Made by a program: the position numbers and the translations under genes. Below the pieces are notes generated by a model. The model saw only the letters and a list, made by a program, of their open reading frames with translations, searched no databases and was not told the DNA's origin. Of a DNA stretch of 64,000 nucleotides, positions 35,817 through 44,289 are shown in pieces. The DNA is from Bryobacterales bacterium. Lineage in GTDB: Bacteria > Acidobacteriota > Terriglobia > Bryobacterales > Bryobacteraceae. Where the stretch lies: positions 55,020 to 119,019 of the forward strand of contig JADZBH010000053.1 in the NCBI GenBank assembly GCA_020852175.1. The letters run 5' to 3'. Positions within the stretch are counted from its first letter, which is position 1. The number at the start of each line of letters is the position of its first letter.

Positions 35817-36034
35817 AAAAGGAGGCCAGGAAACATAGAACCGGGCTTTCAAAGGGGCGGTCCTCACCGCACTTGGCGTAGTTGAGTGAAGTAGCTGAGT
35901 GGAGTAGTCGATAGGAGCCGGGCACGACCGGAAATGGCCCGAATGGCCAGCGCACTCGATGCGCAACAGATGGCGTCAACACGGTCTCCAGCCAAGTGAG
36001 GAAAGAGCTAACCGCCCCTTTGCGTTGTTTTTTT
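35817..36034 (+). ncRNA. Structured non-coding RNA candidate (6S-RNA-like shape)
   Basis: This lies in the only gene-free stretch over 300 bp (35743-36044). The ends pair perfectly: AAAGGGGCGGT (35851-35861) with ACCGCCCCTTT (36011-36021). Inside, CACTTGGC (35870-35877) pairs with GCCAAGTG (35991-35998), and GTTGA (35881-35885) can pair with TCAAC (35976-35980). A GCGCA-TGCGC hairpin sits near the apex. An outer helix closing a long, interrupted rod of about 170 nt followed by a T-run resembles 6S RNA, the RNA-polymerase regulator. I cannot confirm the conserved 6S bubble, and I saw no RNase P, tmRNA or SRP RNA motifs. Promoter and terminator support a stand-alone gene. Confidence 0.5.
36011..36034 (+). 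terminator. Rho-independent terminator of the intergenic RNA
   Basis: The 3' arm of the closing helix (36011-36021) is followed by GCGTTG and seven T residues (36028-36034). The stem arm is GC-rich and the T-run is on the plus strand, fitting termination of the rightward transcript just before the convergent PQQ-repeat gene ends. Confidence 0.5.
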
Positions 36035-36044
36035 GGGCCGTCTG

Positions 36045-37241
36045 TCAGCGAATTTGAAATCGGTAGAGTGTGTCCTGATCGCGCACATATAAGTGTCCGT
36101 CCGCGATCACGGGCAGGGTCCACAACGGGTAGCCGCCGATGGCGAGACTAAACCGCGAAACCTCTCCATAGTCCGCTGGCGCCGCCCTCACCAACGCGAT
36201 TGTTCCGTTCTCTCCCTGGCAATACAACATCCCGTCGGCAAAGATCACCGTGCCCTTGCCCACACTACGGTTGCGCCACGCCACCGCGCCGTCGCTGAAC
36301 TTCATCGCGGTTAACACCGAGCTGGAAAAACCGTAGAGGTATTCGCCCACCAGTACCGAACTGGAATAGTGGTTACGCATCTCACGCGTGAAATACACCT
36401 CCTGAGCGCTTTTGCCCGCGGCGTCGCCGTCGAGTTTCAGCAGCGCCGCGCCCGTACCGTAGTCCGAGGAAAAGAAGACGTGCCCGTCGCGGTAAATGGG
36501 CGTGGCGATATTGGCCGTCCGGTTGGACACTTGCGCATAGCGCCAAAGCGGTTCTCCCGTGTCGGCGCGCAGGCCCACCGCGGCTGTATTGGTGAAGTGC
36601 AGCAACTGCTTCAACCCGCCTACCTGCGCCAGAATCGCGCTGGAATAGGCCGCACCATCGCCGGGCGATTTCCAAATCTCTTTTCCCGATAGTTTGTCCA
36701 GGGCCACGATGGAGGCGTTCGCGCCGCCCGGCTGCACAATCACGCGCGCGCCGTCGATGAGCGGCGATTCGCTGATCCCCCAATGGGGCACCTCGCCCGC
36801 GTAACGGGTCACGATGTTGAAGCCCCACAGCTTGCTGCCGGTCGCCGCTTCCAGGCAAGCCAGCGAGCCGTCGGCGGCCAGCGCATACACACGGCCGCCG
36901 TCCAGTGTGGGAGTGCCTCGCGGGCCGTTGCCACGCCGCTCCTCGTAAGCGCGGCCGTTGGCCACTTCCCACAGTTTGCGGCCCGTGTTCACGTCGAAGG
37001 CCATGACATACTGCACGCCAGCGCGTTGTCCTTGCGTGAACAGGCGGCCGCCCGCCACGGAAAAGGACGAATATCCTTCGCCCAACCCGGCGGCTTTCCA
37101 GGCCAGCTTCGGCCCTCCCTCCGGCCAGGCTTTCAGCAGTCCCGTTTCGGGTGATGTTCCGTCGCGCTGGATTCCTCTCCACTGCGGCCACTCGGCCGCG
37201 CATATGGGGAGCGCGCACAAAAGCAGAGTCGTCAGCCTCAT
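36045..37241 (-). CDS. Secreted PQQ-like beta-propeller repeat protein
   Basis: A 398-aa protein with a signal peptide (MRLTTLLLCALPICAAEWPQ) and repeated PQQ-type blades: PQWRGIQRDGTSPETG, VMAFDVNTGRKLWEVANGRA, LACLEAATGSKLWGFNIVTR, IVALDKLSGKEIWKSPGDGA. The blades make an eight-bladed-type propeller used for protein or ligand binding; the catalytic residues of quinoprotein dehydrogenases are not evident. Start ATG 37241 is supported by AGGAGG seven bases upstream. Such proteins are numerous in Acidobacteriota and Planctomycetes. Confidence 0.85.
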   Translation of the reverse strand: MRLTTLLLCALPICAAEWPQWRGIQRDGTSPETGLLKAWPEGGPKLAWKAAGLGEGYSSFSVAGGRLFTQGQRAGVQYVMAFDVNTGRKLWEVANGRAYEERRGNGPRGTPTLDGGRVYALAADGSLACLEAATGSKLWGFNIVTRYAGEVPHWGISESPLIDGARVIVQPGGANASIVALDKLSGKEIWKSPGDGAAYSSAILAQVGGLKQLLHFTNTAAVGLRADTGEPLWRYAQVSNRTANIATPIYRDGHVFFSSDYGTGAALLKLDGDAAGKSAQEVYFTREMRNHYSSSVLVGEYLYGFSSSVLTAMKFSDGAVAWRNRSVGKGTVIFADGMLYCQGENGTIALVRAAPADYGEVSRFSLAIGGYPLWTLPVIADGHLYVRDQDTLYRFQIR

Positions 37242-37315
37242 CGCGGAACCTCCTGGCGAAACCAACCGGTAACGGCGCTGGGGGCGCCCTTGCGCGAACG
37301 GTCTCCCGGTTCGCG

Positions 37316-37819
37316 CTAATGAATGGCCGAGATCATTTTCTCAAATGCCGCGCTTGCCGCGGCCACCGTCCTGGCGGGTCCGGTCAGCTTGAAGAACACG
37401 CTGCCTTGCGGACCTTCCACGATCGCGCCCAGCAGCCGGAAGCCCGGCTTTTTCGCGGCAGGAGCCGCCATCATCGGACCGCCCGATTTGTAGGTTCCCG
37501 CGTGCTCCACGTAAGTCACCTTGTACTTGCCCGCTTTGCCGGCGCGTGGCGCGGGCGGTTTCGACGTGGATTCAAACTGGCCATACCAGCGTTCAATGTT
37601 CGCCTGAACGGCCCCGCCCTGTCCGGCCCCGAAATAGAACACGGCGCATTCTCCGCCCTCGGCATCGCCCGCCGCTTTAGGGACGGCGTAGGTGGCGGCG
37701 CGCATGGGCCGCGCGGGTTGCTCCTTCCAGCCTGCCGGCGCCGTCCAAGTCAAACCGCCCGCCGGTTCGGCGCACGCCAGCGCGGACGCTAACAGGAAAA
37801 AGCCCAGAGCAAACTTCAT
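37316..37819 (-). CDS. Small secreted protein of unknown function
   Basis: A 167-aa protein with a signal peptide (MKFALGFFLLASALACAEPA). The mature part starts LTWTAPAGWKEQPARPMRAA, contains a central YKVTYVEHAGTYKSGGPM segment, and ends in VFFKLTGPARTVAAASAAFE. The phrase 'T-A-P-A-G-W' followed by a fold ending in a helix that reports a fit value is common in small secreted proteins of Acidobacteriota and Planctomycetes with no assigned role. ATG 37819 is chosen because it gives the signal peptide. Confidence 0.6.
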   Translation of the reverse strand: MKFALGFFLLASALACAEPAGGLTWTAPAGWKEQPARPMRAATYAVPKAAGDAEGGECAVFYFGAGQGGAVQANIERWYGQFESTSKPPAPRAGKAGKYKVTYVEHAGTYKSGGPMMAAPAAKKPGFRLLGAIVEGPQGSVFFKLTGPARTVAAASAAFEKMISAIH

Positions 37820-37851
37820 GCCACCAGTGTAGCCGCCCGCGGCGGCCGGTT

Positions 37852-38757
37852 TCATCGCGATTGCGTCAGATGGCTGCGCAGAAACTCGAACTGTTCCAGC
37901 GCCGCTCCTTTGGTGTCTTGAAAGTCCTTGGCTTCGCGCACCTCGCACACCAGCCCCAGCGGCGCGCAGCGCTCGCGCAGATAGTGTCCGAAGCGCGGAT
38001 GATGAATGCCGGTTCCCGCCTTCGCATCGGCGGGGATGTTCACGTCGGGATCGCTGTAATACAGCCAGGCCGGCGGATCGTCCTTGGAAAGATAGGCCGC
38101 TGGCGAGGCCGCGCGGTAGATCTTTCGCGCCCGTTCGCTACCCGATTCGGAAAACGGAACGCCGAAGAAGGCCGGTCCCGAGGGATGCCGCGCCGCCGAG
38201 GGTGCGATGAGTTTCTCGATCACATCCAGTTCCAACGTCGTCTGCGCGCCCGCCACGGCCATCACGGCCAGGCGCGAGGATTCACGCTCCACCGGATCGC
38301 TGGCTCCAGGCCTGGCGAAATCGTCGTGATAGCCAATCCACAGCGCCATGCACGCACCCGCTGAGCCGCCCATGGCCCCAATCCGCCGCGAGTCGATGTT
38401 CCATTCGCTTGCCTTCCACCTCAGGAACTGAATCGCCCGCACGCCGTCCATCATCGGCGCGGGAAAACTTGCCTGCGTGGCATAGCGGTAGTTCACGGCG
38501 GCCACGGAAATGCCTGCCTGCAACAGGCGGTCGCGCATGGCCGCGTTCAACTGATCCTTGCTGCCCTGCACGAAGCCGCCGCCGTGCAGGAACACCACCA
38601 CGGGCGTGGGCTTGGCCGAGGCGGCGCGGTAAAAATCCAGCACGTTGCGTTCGTGCGGACCGTAGGCCACGTTCGCATAGTCGGGTCCGGCGGAGGCTAT
38701 GGGCCCCGCGGCGCACATCATCGTCAGTACGGCACCTGTCAGCCAGCGCATCTCCAC
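37852..38757 (-). CDS. Secreted alpha/beta hydrolase, esterase/lipase (BD-FAE/HSL-like)
   Basis: A 301-aa protein with a signal peptide. The oxyanion-hole motif HGGGF and the nucleophile elbow GGSAGA (GxSxG) mark it as a carboxylesterase of the hormone-sensitive-lipase or bacterial feruloyl-esterase type. The nucleophile is followed by VAVMAVAGAQTTLEL and a late Asp and His (DPDVNIPADAK; HHPRFGHYL) that could complete the triad. Substrate unknown. It lies 3 bp downstream of glmM on the same strand. An ATG two codons in is an alternative start. Confidence 0.82.
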   Translation of the reverse strand: MEMRWLTGAVLTMMCAAGPIASAGPDYANVAYGPHERNVLDFYRAASAKPTPVVVFLHGGGFVQGSKDQLNAAMRDRLLQAGISVAAVNYRYATQASFPAPMMDGVRAIQFLRWKASEWNIDSRRIGAMGGSAGACMALWIGYHDDFARPGASDPVERESSRLAVMAVAGAQTTLELDVIEKLIAPSAARHPSGPAFFGVPFSESGSERARKIYRAASPAAYLSKDDPPAWLYYSDPDVNIPADAKAGTGIHHPRFGHYLRERCAPLGLVCEVREAKDFQDTKGAALEQFEFLRSHLTQSR

Positions 38758-38760
38758 AGC

Positions 38761-40131
38761 TTATCCCAGCGCTTGTTGTATTGCCTGGATAATCCGTTCG
38801 GCGTGCGTTTCGATGATCTCCTGCGTCGGCCCCTCGATCATCACGCGCGCCACCGGTTCGGTACCCGAATAACGCACGACGATGCGGCCGTTTTCGCCCA
38901 GTTCGCGTTCCGTCCGGGCGATCTCGGCGGAGACCGGCGGAATCTCTTCCAAAGGCGGCTTCGTGCGCACCTTCACCTTCTTCAATGTTTGCGGGAAACT
39001 CACGAAGTCCGCCGTCAACTCATCCAGCGTCCGCTCGGACGCCGTCACGGCCTCCACCAGCCGCAGCGCCGACAGCATGCCATCGCCCGTCGTGGCGAAG
39101 TCGCGGAAGATCACATGACCGGACTGCTCGCCTCCAATGATCGCCCCCAGCCGGATCATCTCCTCGAGCACATATTTGTCGCCCACCGGCGTGCGCACCA
39201 GCCGGATGCCTTCGCTCGCGCACACTCTCTCCAGGCCCAGGTTCGACATCACGGTGGCCACCACCGCGGGCGTGCCATCGGCGGCGGCCAGCCGTCCGGC
39301 TTCCCTCAACCTGCGGCCGCACACCATCAGCATCATGTCGCCATCGATGATGCGTCCCGAAGGCGCCACGGCAATGCAACGGTCGGCGTCGCCATCGAAG
39401 GCAAACCCGGCGTCCGCACCCATCTCGCGCACGCGCCGGGACAATTCGTCCACATGGAGCGCCCCGCAGTCAAGGTTGATGTTGCGGCCGTCCGGCGCCA
39501 CATTGTGCGCCTCCACCTCGGCGCCCAGCCTGCGGAACAGCGCTGGCGCCAGATGGGTCGCCGCCCCGTGCCCGCAGTCAAGGACAATCCGCAACGGTCC
39601 TTTCGACGTGCGCGCTCCGCCGGGCAGCGTCGCGCAGAGGTGTCCGAGGTACTCCTCATCCAGCGCCCGTTCGGCTACCAGCGGACGTTCCGACGGCGTT
39701 ACTCCCCGGGCCAGTAATTCGAAGATGGTCTCTTCAATCGAGTGCTCCACCTCGTCGGGCAGTTTGTATCCGGTGTGACCGAACACCTTGATGCCGTTGT
39801 CCTGATAAGGATTGTGCGACGCCGACACCATGATGCCCGCGGCGAACGGTCCGGTCCTGGTCAGGTAAGCCACGCCCGGCGTCGTGATCAGGCCGGCGTA
39901 GTGCACCTGGACGCCGCACTCGCTCAGCGCGGCGGCCAGGCACCCGGCGATCCATGGACCGCTTTCCCGCGTGTCGATGCCAATCAACACCTGCGCCGCT
40001 CCGGTCTCCACGCCGTGCGCGCCCGCCCAACGTCCCAGCGCCAGACCCACCGCGTACACCGAGGTGCGGTCCAGCGGATACTCGCCCGCCACACCGCGGA
40101 TGCCGTCGGTGCCAAACAGTTGCCTTGCCAT
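38761..40131 (-). CDS. glmM: Phosphoglucosamine mutase GlmM
   Basis: A 456-aa enzyme converting glucosamine-6-phosphate to glucosamine-1-phosphate for UDP-GlcNAc and peptidoglycan. Features in order: LFGTDGIRGVAGEYPL, the phosphoserine loop VSASHNPYQDNGIK with S105, the metal site FDGDADR, sugar loop GGEQSGH, and phosphate loop RYSGTEP. Third gene of the cdaA-cdaR-glmM set, the arrangement in which GlmM also acts as a regulator of the diadenylate cyclase in Firmicutes. Confidence 0.97.
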   Translation of the reverse strand: MARQLFGTDGIRGVAGEYPLDRTSVYAVGLALGRWAGAHGVETGAAQVLIGIDTRESGPWIAGCLAAALSECGVQVHYAGLITTPGVAYLTRTGPFAAGIMVSASHNPYQDNGIKVFGHTGYKLPDEVEHSIEETIFELLARGVTPSERPLVAERALDEEYLGHLCATLPGGARTSKGPLRIVLDCGHGAATHLAPALFRRLGAEVEAHNVAPDGRNINLDCGALHVDELSRRVREMGADAGFAFDGDADRCIAVAPSGRIIDGDMMLMVCGRRLREAGRLAAADGTPAVVATVMSNLGLERVCASEGIRLVRTPVGDKYVLEEMIRLGAIIGGEQSGHVIFRDFATTGDGMLSALRLVEAVTASERTLDELTADFVSFPQTLKKVKVRTKPPLEEIPPVSAEIARTERELGENGRIVVRYSGTEPVARVMIEGPTQEIIETHAERIIQAIQQALG

Positions 40132-40143
40132 GCTTCCTCCGAT

Positions 40144-40803
40144 TCAGTTGCCGCCGTCCGATTTCCGCACTTCCACCTGCACCACGACGCGCGGTTGCCC
40201 GACGAAGCGCACCTGCGGATCGTCCAACGTGGCATGCGCTTGAATCACTTCGCGCCCGGTGATGCCGCTCAGGTCCAGCGCGTCGGTCTCGGCCGCCGTC
40301 AGGCTCTCGACATTGCTCTCCGGCCCTTCCACGCTTAGCCGCGGAGGAACCACGCTCAGCGAAACCACCTCATACCCCCGCGGCGGCTGCACGCCCACAC
40401 GCGCCATCACGGGCACCTCCTTTCGCACGCGCCGTTCAAACAGCAGACGCACCTGCGGCGGCGCCACGTGATCCACCTCGACGCCTGGCGGCAGGGCGAT
40501 GGTGGCGCGGTCCAGCGGGAATGTCCGTTCGCCCGGACGGCTCACGCCCGTCAGATCCACCACCACGGCGGCATTCGACATCGAGTCCTGATTCAGCTTG
40601 CTCGACGGCCCATGCACCTCCAAACGCACGCGCTCGATCACTGGCGAAGTGATTTCCAGATCGTGGGGCGAGTTCTGATAGTAGACGGGCACCGTGAGCG
40701 AGGTGCTGCTTTCCGGTTCGCCCACCGTCGCCATCCAGAGCACGACGGACAAGGCGAGCGAGATCGCCTTCCATTTCCAGTGGCGGAACAGGAGGTCTTT
40801 CAT
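40144..40803 (-). CDS. cdaR: YbbR/CdaR-like regulator of diadenylate cyclase
   Basis: A 219-aa protein with a short cytoplasmic start, one membrane helix (KAISLALSVVLWMATV) and two YbbR-type beta domains outside (about 35-125 and 130-215; the second has VMARVGVQPPRGYEVVSLSV and PPRLSVEGPESNVES). CdaR proteins of other bacteria bind CdaA and tune c-di-AMP synthesis. The ATG overlaps the cdaA stop (ATGA), and glmM follows after 12 bp. Only two YbbR repeats instead of three or four. Confidence 0.9.
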   Translation of the reverse strand: MKDLLFRHWKWKAISLALSVVLWMATVGEPESSTSLTVPVYYQNSPHDLEITSPVIERVRLEVHGPSSKLNQDSMSNAAVVVDLTGVSRPGERTFPLDRATIALPPGVEVDHVAPPQVRLLFERRVRKEVPVMARVGVQPPRGYEVVSLSVVPPRLSVEGPESNVESLTAAETDALDLSGITGREVIQAHATLDDPQVRFVGQPRVVVQVEVRKSDGGN

Positions 40804-41645
40804 CCGTTGTCGGCCTCCTCGCCGCGATCGCTCATCCCGTCGGGCACGCGTTCCGGCTCGGCGCGTGCGCCGCTCCAGCCAAAGTGGCGGTCCAACCGCG
40901 TCCTCACCTGGCTCGTCTTCAATCCGCTTTCGATCGTGCCGAACGCCACCACGGAGATGCGCCCGGTCTCCTCGCTCACCACCAGCGCCAGCGCGTCGGT
41001 ATCCTCAGTGATGCCGATGGCTGCCCGGTGCCGTGTGCCCATGGTCGAAGCCAGGGCCGGATTGACGCTCAACGGCAGGAAGCAGGCAGCCGACGACAGC
41101 CGGTCGCCCTGTATGATCACCGCCCCGTCATGCATCGCCCCGCCAGGCTGGAAGATGGCCAGAAGGACGTCGCGCGAAACAATGGAATCCATCGCCACGC
41201 CGCTTTCCACGAACGTGCGCAGCCCCATGTCGCGTTCGAGCACAATCAGCGCGCCAGTCTTTTTCGAGGATAGAAACTCCAGGGCCAGCAGAATCTCTTC
41301 GGCGAATTCCCGCCGCTGCAAATTACTGCTCCACTGCAGCCAGCGGTGCCGCCCCAGCCGCGCCAAGGCTCGCCGGATCTCGCTTTGAAACATCACGATC
41401 ACGGCGAATGCCGTGTACGGCGCCATCGTCGAGAGCAGGCTCCGCAGCATCTCCAGACCCAGCTTCACCGAAGCCAGATAAAGCACCAGCAGCACGAAAA
41501 TACCGGCCAGGACGTGCGCCGCCCGGCGTCCGCGCACCATCATCAGGAACTGGTAGATCAGGAACGCGGTGACGAGGATGTCCAACGCCGCCAGGGGCGT
41601 GAGCTTCGGCAGTGAGGTGTGAAGGGGCGCTGAGTGCCAGGGCAT
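40800..41645 (-). CDS. cdaA: Diadenylate cyclase CdaA
   Basis: A 281-aa enzyme making cyclic di-AMP from two ATP. Three N-terminal membrane helices (LDILVTAFLIYQFLMMV; VLAGIFVLLVLYLASV; MAPYTAFAVIVMFQ) precede the DAC domain with DGA at 173-175 and RHR at 205-207, the two catalytic motifs. The C-terminal tail (about 245-281) is charged. c-di-AMP controls osmolyte and wall homeostasis. First gene of the cdaA-cdaR-glmM operon. Confidence 0.96.
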   Translation of the reverse strand: MPWHSAPLHTSLPKLTPLAALDILVTAFLIYQFLMMVRGRRAAHVLAGIFVLLVLYLASVKLGLEMLRSLLSTMAPYTAFAVIVMFQSEIRRALARLGRHRWLQWSSNLQRREFAEEILLALEFLSSKKTGALIVLERDMGLRTFVESGVAMDSIVSRDVLLAIFQPGGAMHDGAVIIQGDRLSSAACFLPLSVNPALASTMGTRHRAAIGITEDTDALALVVSEETGRISVVAFGTIESGLKTSQVRTRLDRHFGWSGARAEPERVPDGMSDRGEEADNG

Positions 41646-41666
41646 CCGTGTTTCCGATCAGGCTCA

Positions 41667-42845
41667 CTACGCCGTGAACCGGAACATCAGGTCCTCGATC
41701 CGGCCGCCCCGCACTTCGATTCGTTTCAGGGCCGCCGCTCCGATTCCCATCTGTTCCGCCAACAGCAGCGTGTTGTCGCAATCGCGAAACGCTCCCTGGC
41801 CCTTCGGCGCGCGCGGGTCGTAGCCCATCAGCGCCGTGGCCACCGTGTCCGTCGATACGGGGTTCGTGCCCACCACCATGAGTCCAGGCTTCACCGCGCG
41901 CAGTGCTCCTCGCCAGTGATCGCGAATCCAGGGTCCCTCGCCGCCAGCCATCGTTTCAATGCCGTCGATGATCGAAACGTCGATGGGGCGCGCCGCCACC
42001 AATTCCGCCGTGATGCGCGGCATGCGATAACCCTGATCCCGGCTCTCTTCCGGATGCAATTCGCCTTCGGCGATGCGCGACGGTTGCCGCTTTCCGGAAT
42101 GGCAGACGTCCACGCGGCCCTTGGTGGGACGCTCGTTCGGTTCGTCCTTCCCGGCGTCATCGCCATAGATCGACGCGGGAGTGATGCCGAACATATTCTT
42201 CATGGCCAGCGTCACGCCGCACGTCGCATGGTCCTTCAGCTTCGCCATCGACACCATGACGTCGGTCTCTTCATACGCCGGATGCAGCATGTAGCTGGGG
42301 AATACAAAGCCCCGCCCGGGCACCTTGCGTCGCGCGTAACGGCCCTTCACCGTCAGCCCGTTCGTGTTGATCAGTTCCACGCCAGGCGCGGCATTCCGGA
42401 TTGCCCGCACGTTCCACCCCGAGTCCAGCATGTACTCATCCAGCGGCCCCACCGTGCCATAGCCGCTCTCCACCAGCCGGATGCGCCTTGCCCCAGCCTC
42501 GCCCAGCAGACGCACGAACGCGCCAATCTGCGCCGGGTGCGAGTAGTGCGTGGAGCCAAGCGGCCTGCCTTGCAAACGCAAAGCCGGGCTTCCCGTCAGG
42601 TTCAGCTTCACCGTTACGGTCTTGTTCTTCACCAGCGCGCCCAGGCCGCCCAGTTGATCGAACATTCCACGCAGCAGCGCCGCCTGATCCTCCGCATAAC
42701 TTCCGCAGCGCGCCACGGCGACGGGGGCCACCGGCAACTCCGCCGCTCTCATCCCAGCCGGAGCCGCCGCGAAGGCCGCCAGCAACTCCCGGCGCGAAAT
42801 TTTCCTCAGGTTCCGCAACGCCACGATGTGACTAGTGTAGTTCAC
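41667..42845 (-). CDS. DUF362-domain protein with Tat-like signal
   Basis: A 392-aa protein with twin arginines near the N-terminus (KISRRELLAAFAAAPAG), fitting Tat export. The body is a DUF362 domain: VKLNLTGSPA, THYSHPAQIGAFVRLLGEAG, ESGYGTVGP, DVMVSMAKLKDHATCGVTLA and KNMFGI. DUF362 proteins often carry ferredoxin-like iron-sulfur clusters, but no CxxCxxC motif is seen here. Function unknown. Lies 21 bp upstream of cdaA and 4 bp downstream of the next gene, so it may be co-transcribed with both. Confidence 0.85.
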   Translation of the reverse strand: MNYTSHIVALRNLRKISRRELLAAFAAAPAGMRAAELPVAPVAVARCGSYAEDQAALLRGMFDQLGGLGALVKNKTVTVKLNLTGSPALRLQGRPLGSTHYSHPAQIGAFVRLLGEAGARRIRLVESGYGTVGPLDEYMLDSGWNVRAIRNAAPGVELINTNGLTVKGRYARRKVPGRGFVFPSYMLHPAYEETDVMVSMAKLKDHATCGVTLAMKNMFGITPASIYGDDAGKDEPNERPTKGRVDVCHSGKRQPSRIAEGELHPEESRDQGYRMPRITAELVAARPIDVSIIDGIETMAGGEGPWIRDHWRGALRAVKPGLMVVGTNPVSTDTVATALMGYDPRAPKGQGAFRDCDNTLLLAEQMGIGAAALKRIEVRGGRIEDLMFRFTA

Positions 42846-42849
42846 CGGC

Positions 42850-44250
42850 CTACTCCATCACCAATGTCGCCGTGATTCCCAGCCTGTCCAACTCCACTCC
42901 CGTTCCGTCGTCGGTCTCGAACACCGGCAGCGTCCGCGGTTCCTTGCCCGGCGCGTAGAGTTTCACCGCCGTCCATTTCCCCAATAAGTGCACGGTGACG
43001 TTTTCCACTTCGTAATCCGAGTAGTTCACCAGTTGAAGAATGGGCTTGCGGCTTCCCGGCGGCACGCCCATATAGGAGAGTACGCTGGCCACGTTGAAGA
43101 GCCGCGCTCCCAGGTTGTGCCGTCCGGTCATGGAATTTACATCGCGCCAGATATCGTCCAGCACCTTCACGTCTTCCTTGTCCAGCGTGATCTGATCCTC
43201 GCGCTGCGCCGGAAACTTCCAGCCCGGCGGCGCCGTCAGCAGCGTGCCGCCGCCCCGCGTGAACCGCCGCAAAACCTGCTTCTGCTCCTCGCTCAACAGC
43301 GATGGATCGACGTTCACGGCCATCTTGGCCTGCTGCATTCCGGAGTCGCTCAGCTTCGCGCGCGGCACCGGGCGCACCGGCGTGTGCTTCACGCTGATCA
43401 TGTCGAGAATTCCTCCCGAATAGAGGCCTCCGCTGTCCACGTCCTGCACCAGCGCCAGCGTGCCTGCCGCGCCCGCGCGGCCCCAGCCGTCGTGCTCGCG
43501 GTAGTAGGCGAGCAACTCCATCATCTTCTTCCACGCCGCCAGCGATTTCTCCTGGCGTTCCATCAGCGCCTTGAACGCGGGGGCGTCCAGCGCGACCAGC
43601 CAGTGCGCGCCCAGCATCTCCGCATCGGCGATCGCCTGCAAATACCGCGCGACCGGAATCACCTGGTTTGCCGGAGGAACATAACCCATCCACACCCGTG
43701 CCGGCTGCCTCTCGGGCAACGCCGCGCGCACGAATCGCAGGAACCCCGTATTGGTATCGATCCACGGCGCACCGCTCGGCGCCGCTTTGGCCGAGCCGTC
43801 GTCGGCCGCGTTGATGCCCGGCCACACTCCTTGGTTGGTCGCCACCACCTCGCCGGGATTCCGAAGATCCATGCGCGTGCGCGGACCCATTACCACCACG
43901 GCCAACTTCGAATCGCGAAGCGCCGCCGCCATACGCGCCAGCGGTTCCGCCTGGAACGCACCCTCGAACAGCACGCCCTGCAACTTGGCCGACGCCGCGG
44001 CCGCCGCCAGTTCCCGCGCGTCGTCTCCGGGCCTCACCACGCCCAGCACCGCCACGCCCTGCGCCGCCGCCTTCTCGCTGAACGCAGCCGACCACAGAGG
44101 CCGCTCCAGCGCCAGGCAGTTCACCGGCGTTCCGCGCACCAGTTCCAGCGTGGCCGGATCGTTGGAACTCCACCGCGCGGGAATCCACCCGGCCGGACCG
44201 GCCAGCAGGGGACAAACCAGGAGAACCAGCAAGCAGACAAGGCGCGCCAT
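42850..44250 (-). CDS. Secreted protein of unknown function, glycoside-hydrolase-like context
   Basis: A 466-aa protein with a signal peptide (MARLVCLLVLLVCPLLAGPA). The N-terminal half (VLGVVRPGDDARELAAAAAS; SAKLQGVLFEGAFQAEPLAR) resembles a TIM-barrel, the middle has VDPSLLSEEQKQVLRRFTRG followed by GTLLTAPPGWKFP, the pattern of a class-I-amidotransferase-like domain that accompanies beta-galactosidase-type enzymes, and the C-terminus (LQLVNYSDYEVENVTVHLLG) is a beta-sandwich. No catalytic acids could be fixed, so no activity is claimed. Confidence 0.6.
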   Translation of the reverse strand: MARLVCLLVLLVCPLLAGPAGWIPARWSSNDPATLELVRGTPVNCLALERPLWSAAFSEKAAAQGVAVLGVVRPGDDARELAAAAASAKLQGVLFEGAFQAEPLARMAAALRDSKLAVVVMGPRTRMDLRNPGEVVATNQGVWPGINAADDGSAKAAPSGAPWIDTNTGFLRFVRAALPERQPARVWMGYVPPANQVIPVARYLQAIADAEMLGAHWLVALDAPAFKALMERQEKSLAAWKKMMELLAYYREHDGWGRAGAAGTLALVQDVDSGGLYSGGILDMISVKHTPVRPVPRAKLSDSGMQQAKMAVNVDPSLLSEEQKQVLRRFTRGGGTLLTAPPGWKFPAQREDQITLDKEDVKVLDDIWRDVNSMTGRHNLGARLFNVASVLSYMGVPPGSRKPILQLVNYSDYEVENVTVHLLGKWTAVKLYAPGKEPRTLPVFETDDGTGVELDRLGITATLVME

Positions 44251-44289
44251 AACTTCACTCTATCGCGCGCCCAGGGCGTTTGCGCAGCC

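Noticed and set aside
36061..36123. Short minus-strand open frame reaching from the RNA candidate into the PQQ gene (35764-36123)
   Set aside because: It runs out of frame with the PQQ-repeat gene and lacks a ribosome site; the region has conserved-type RNA pairing instead.
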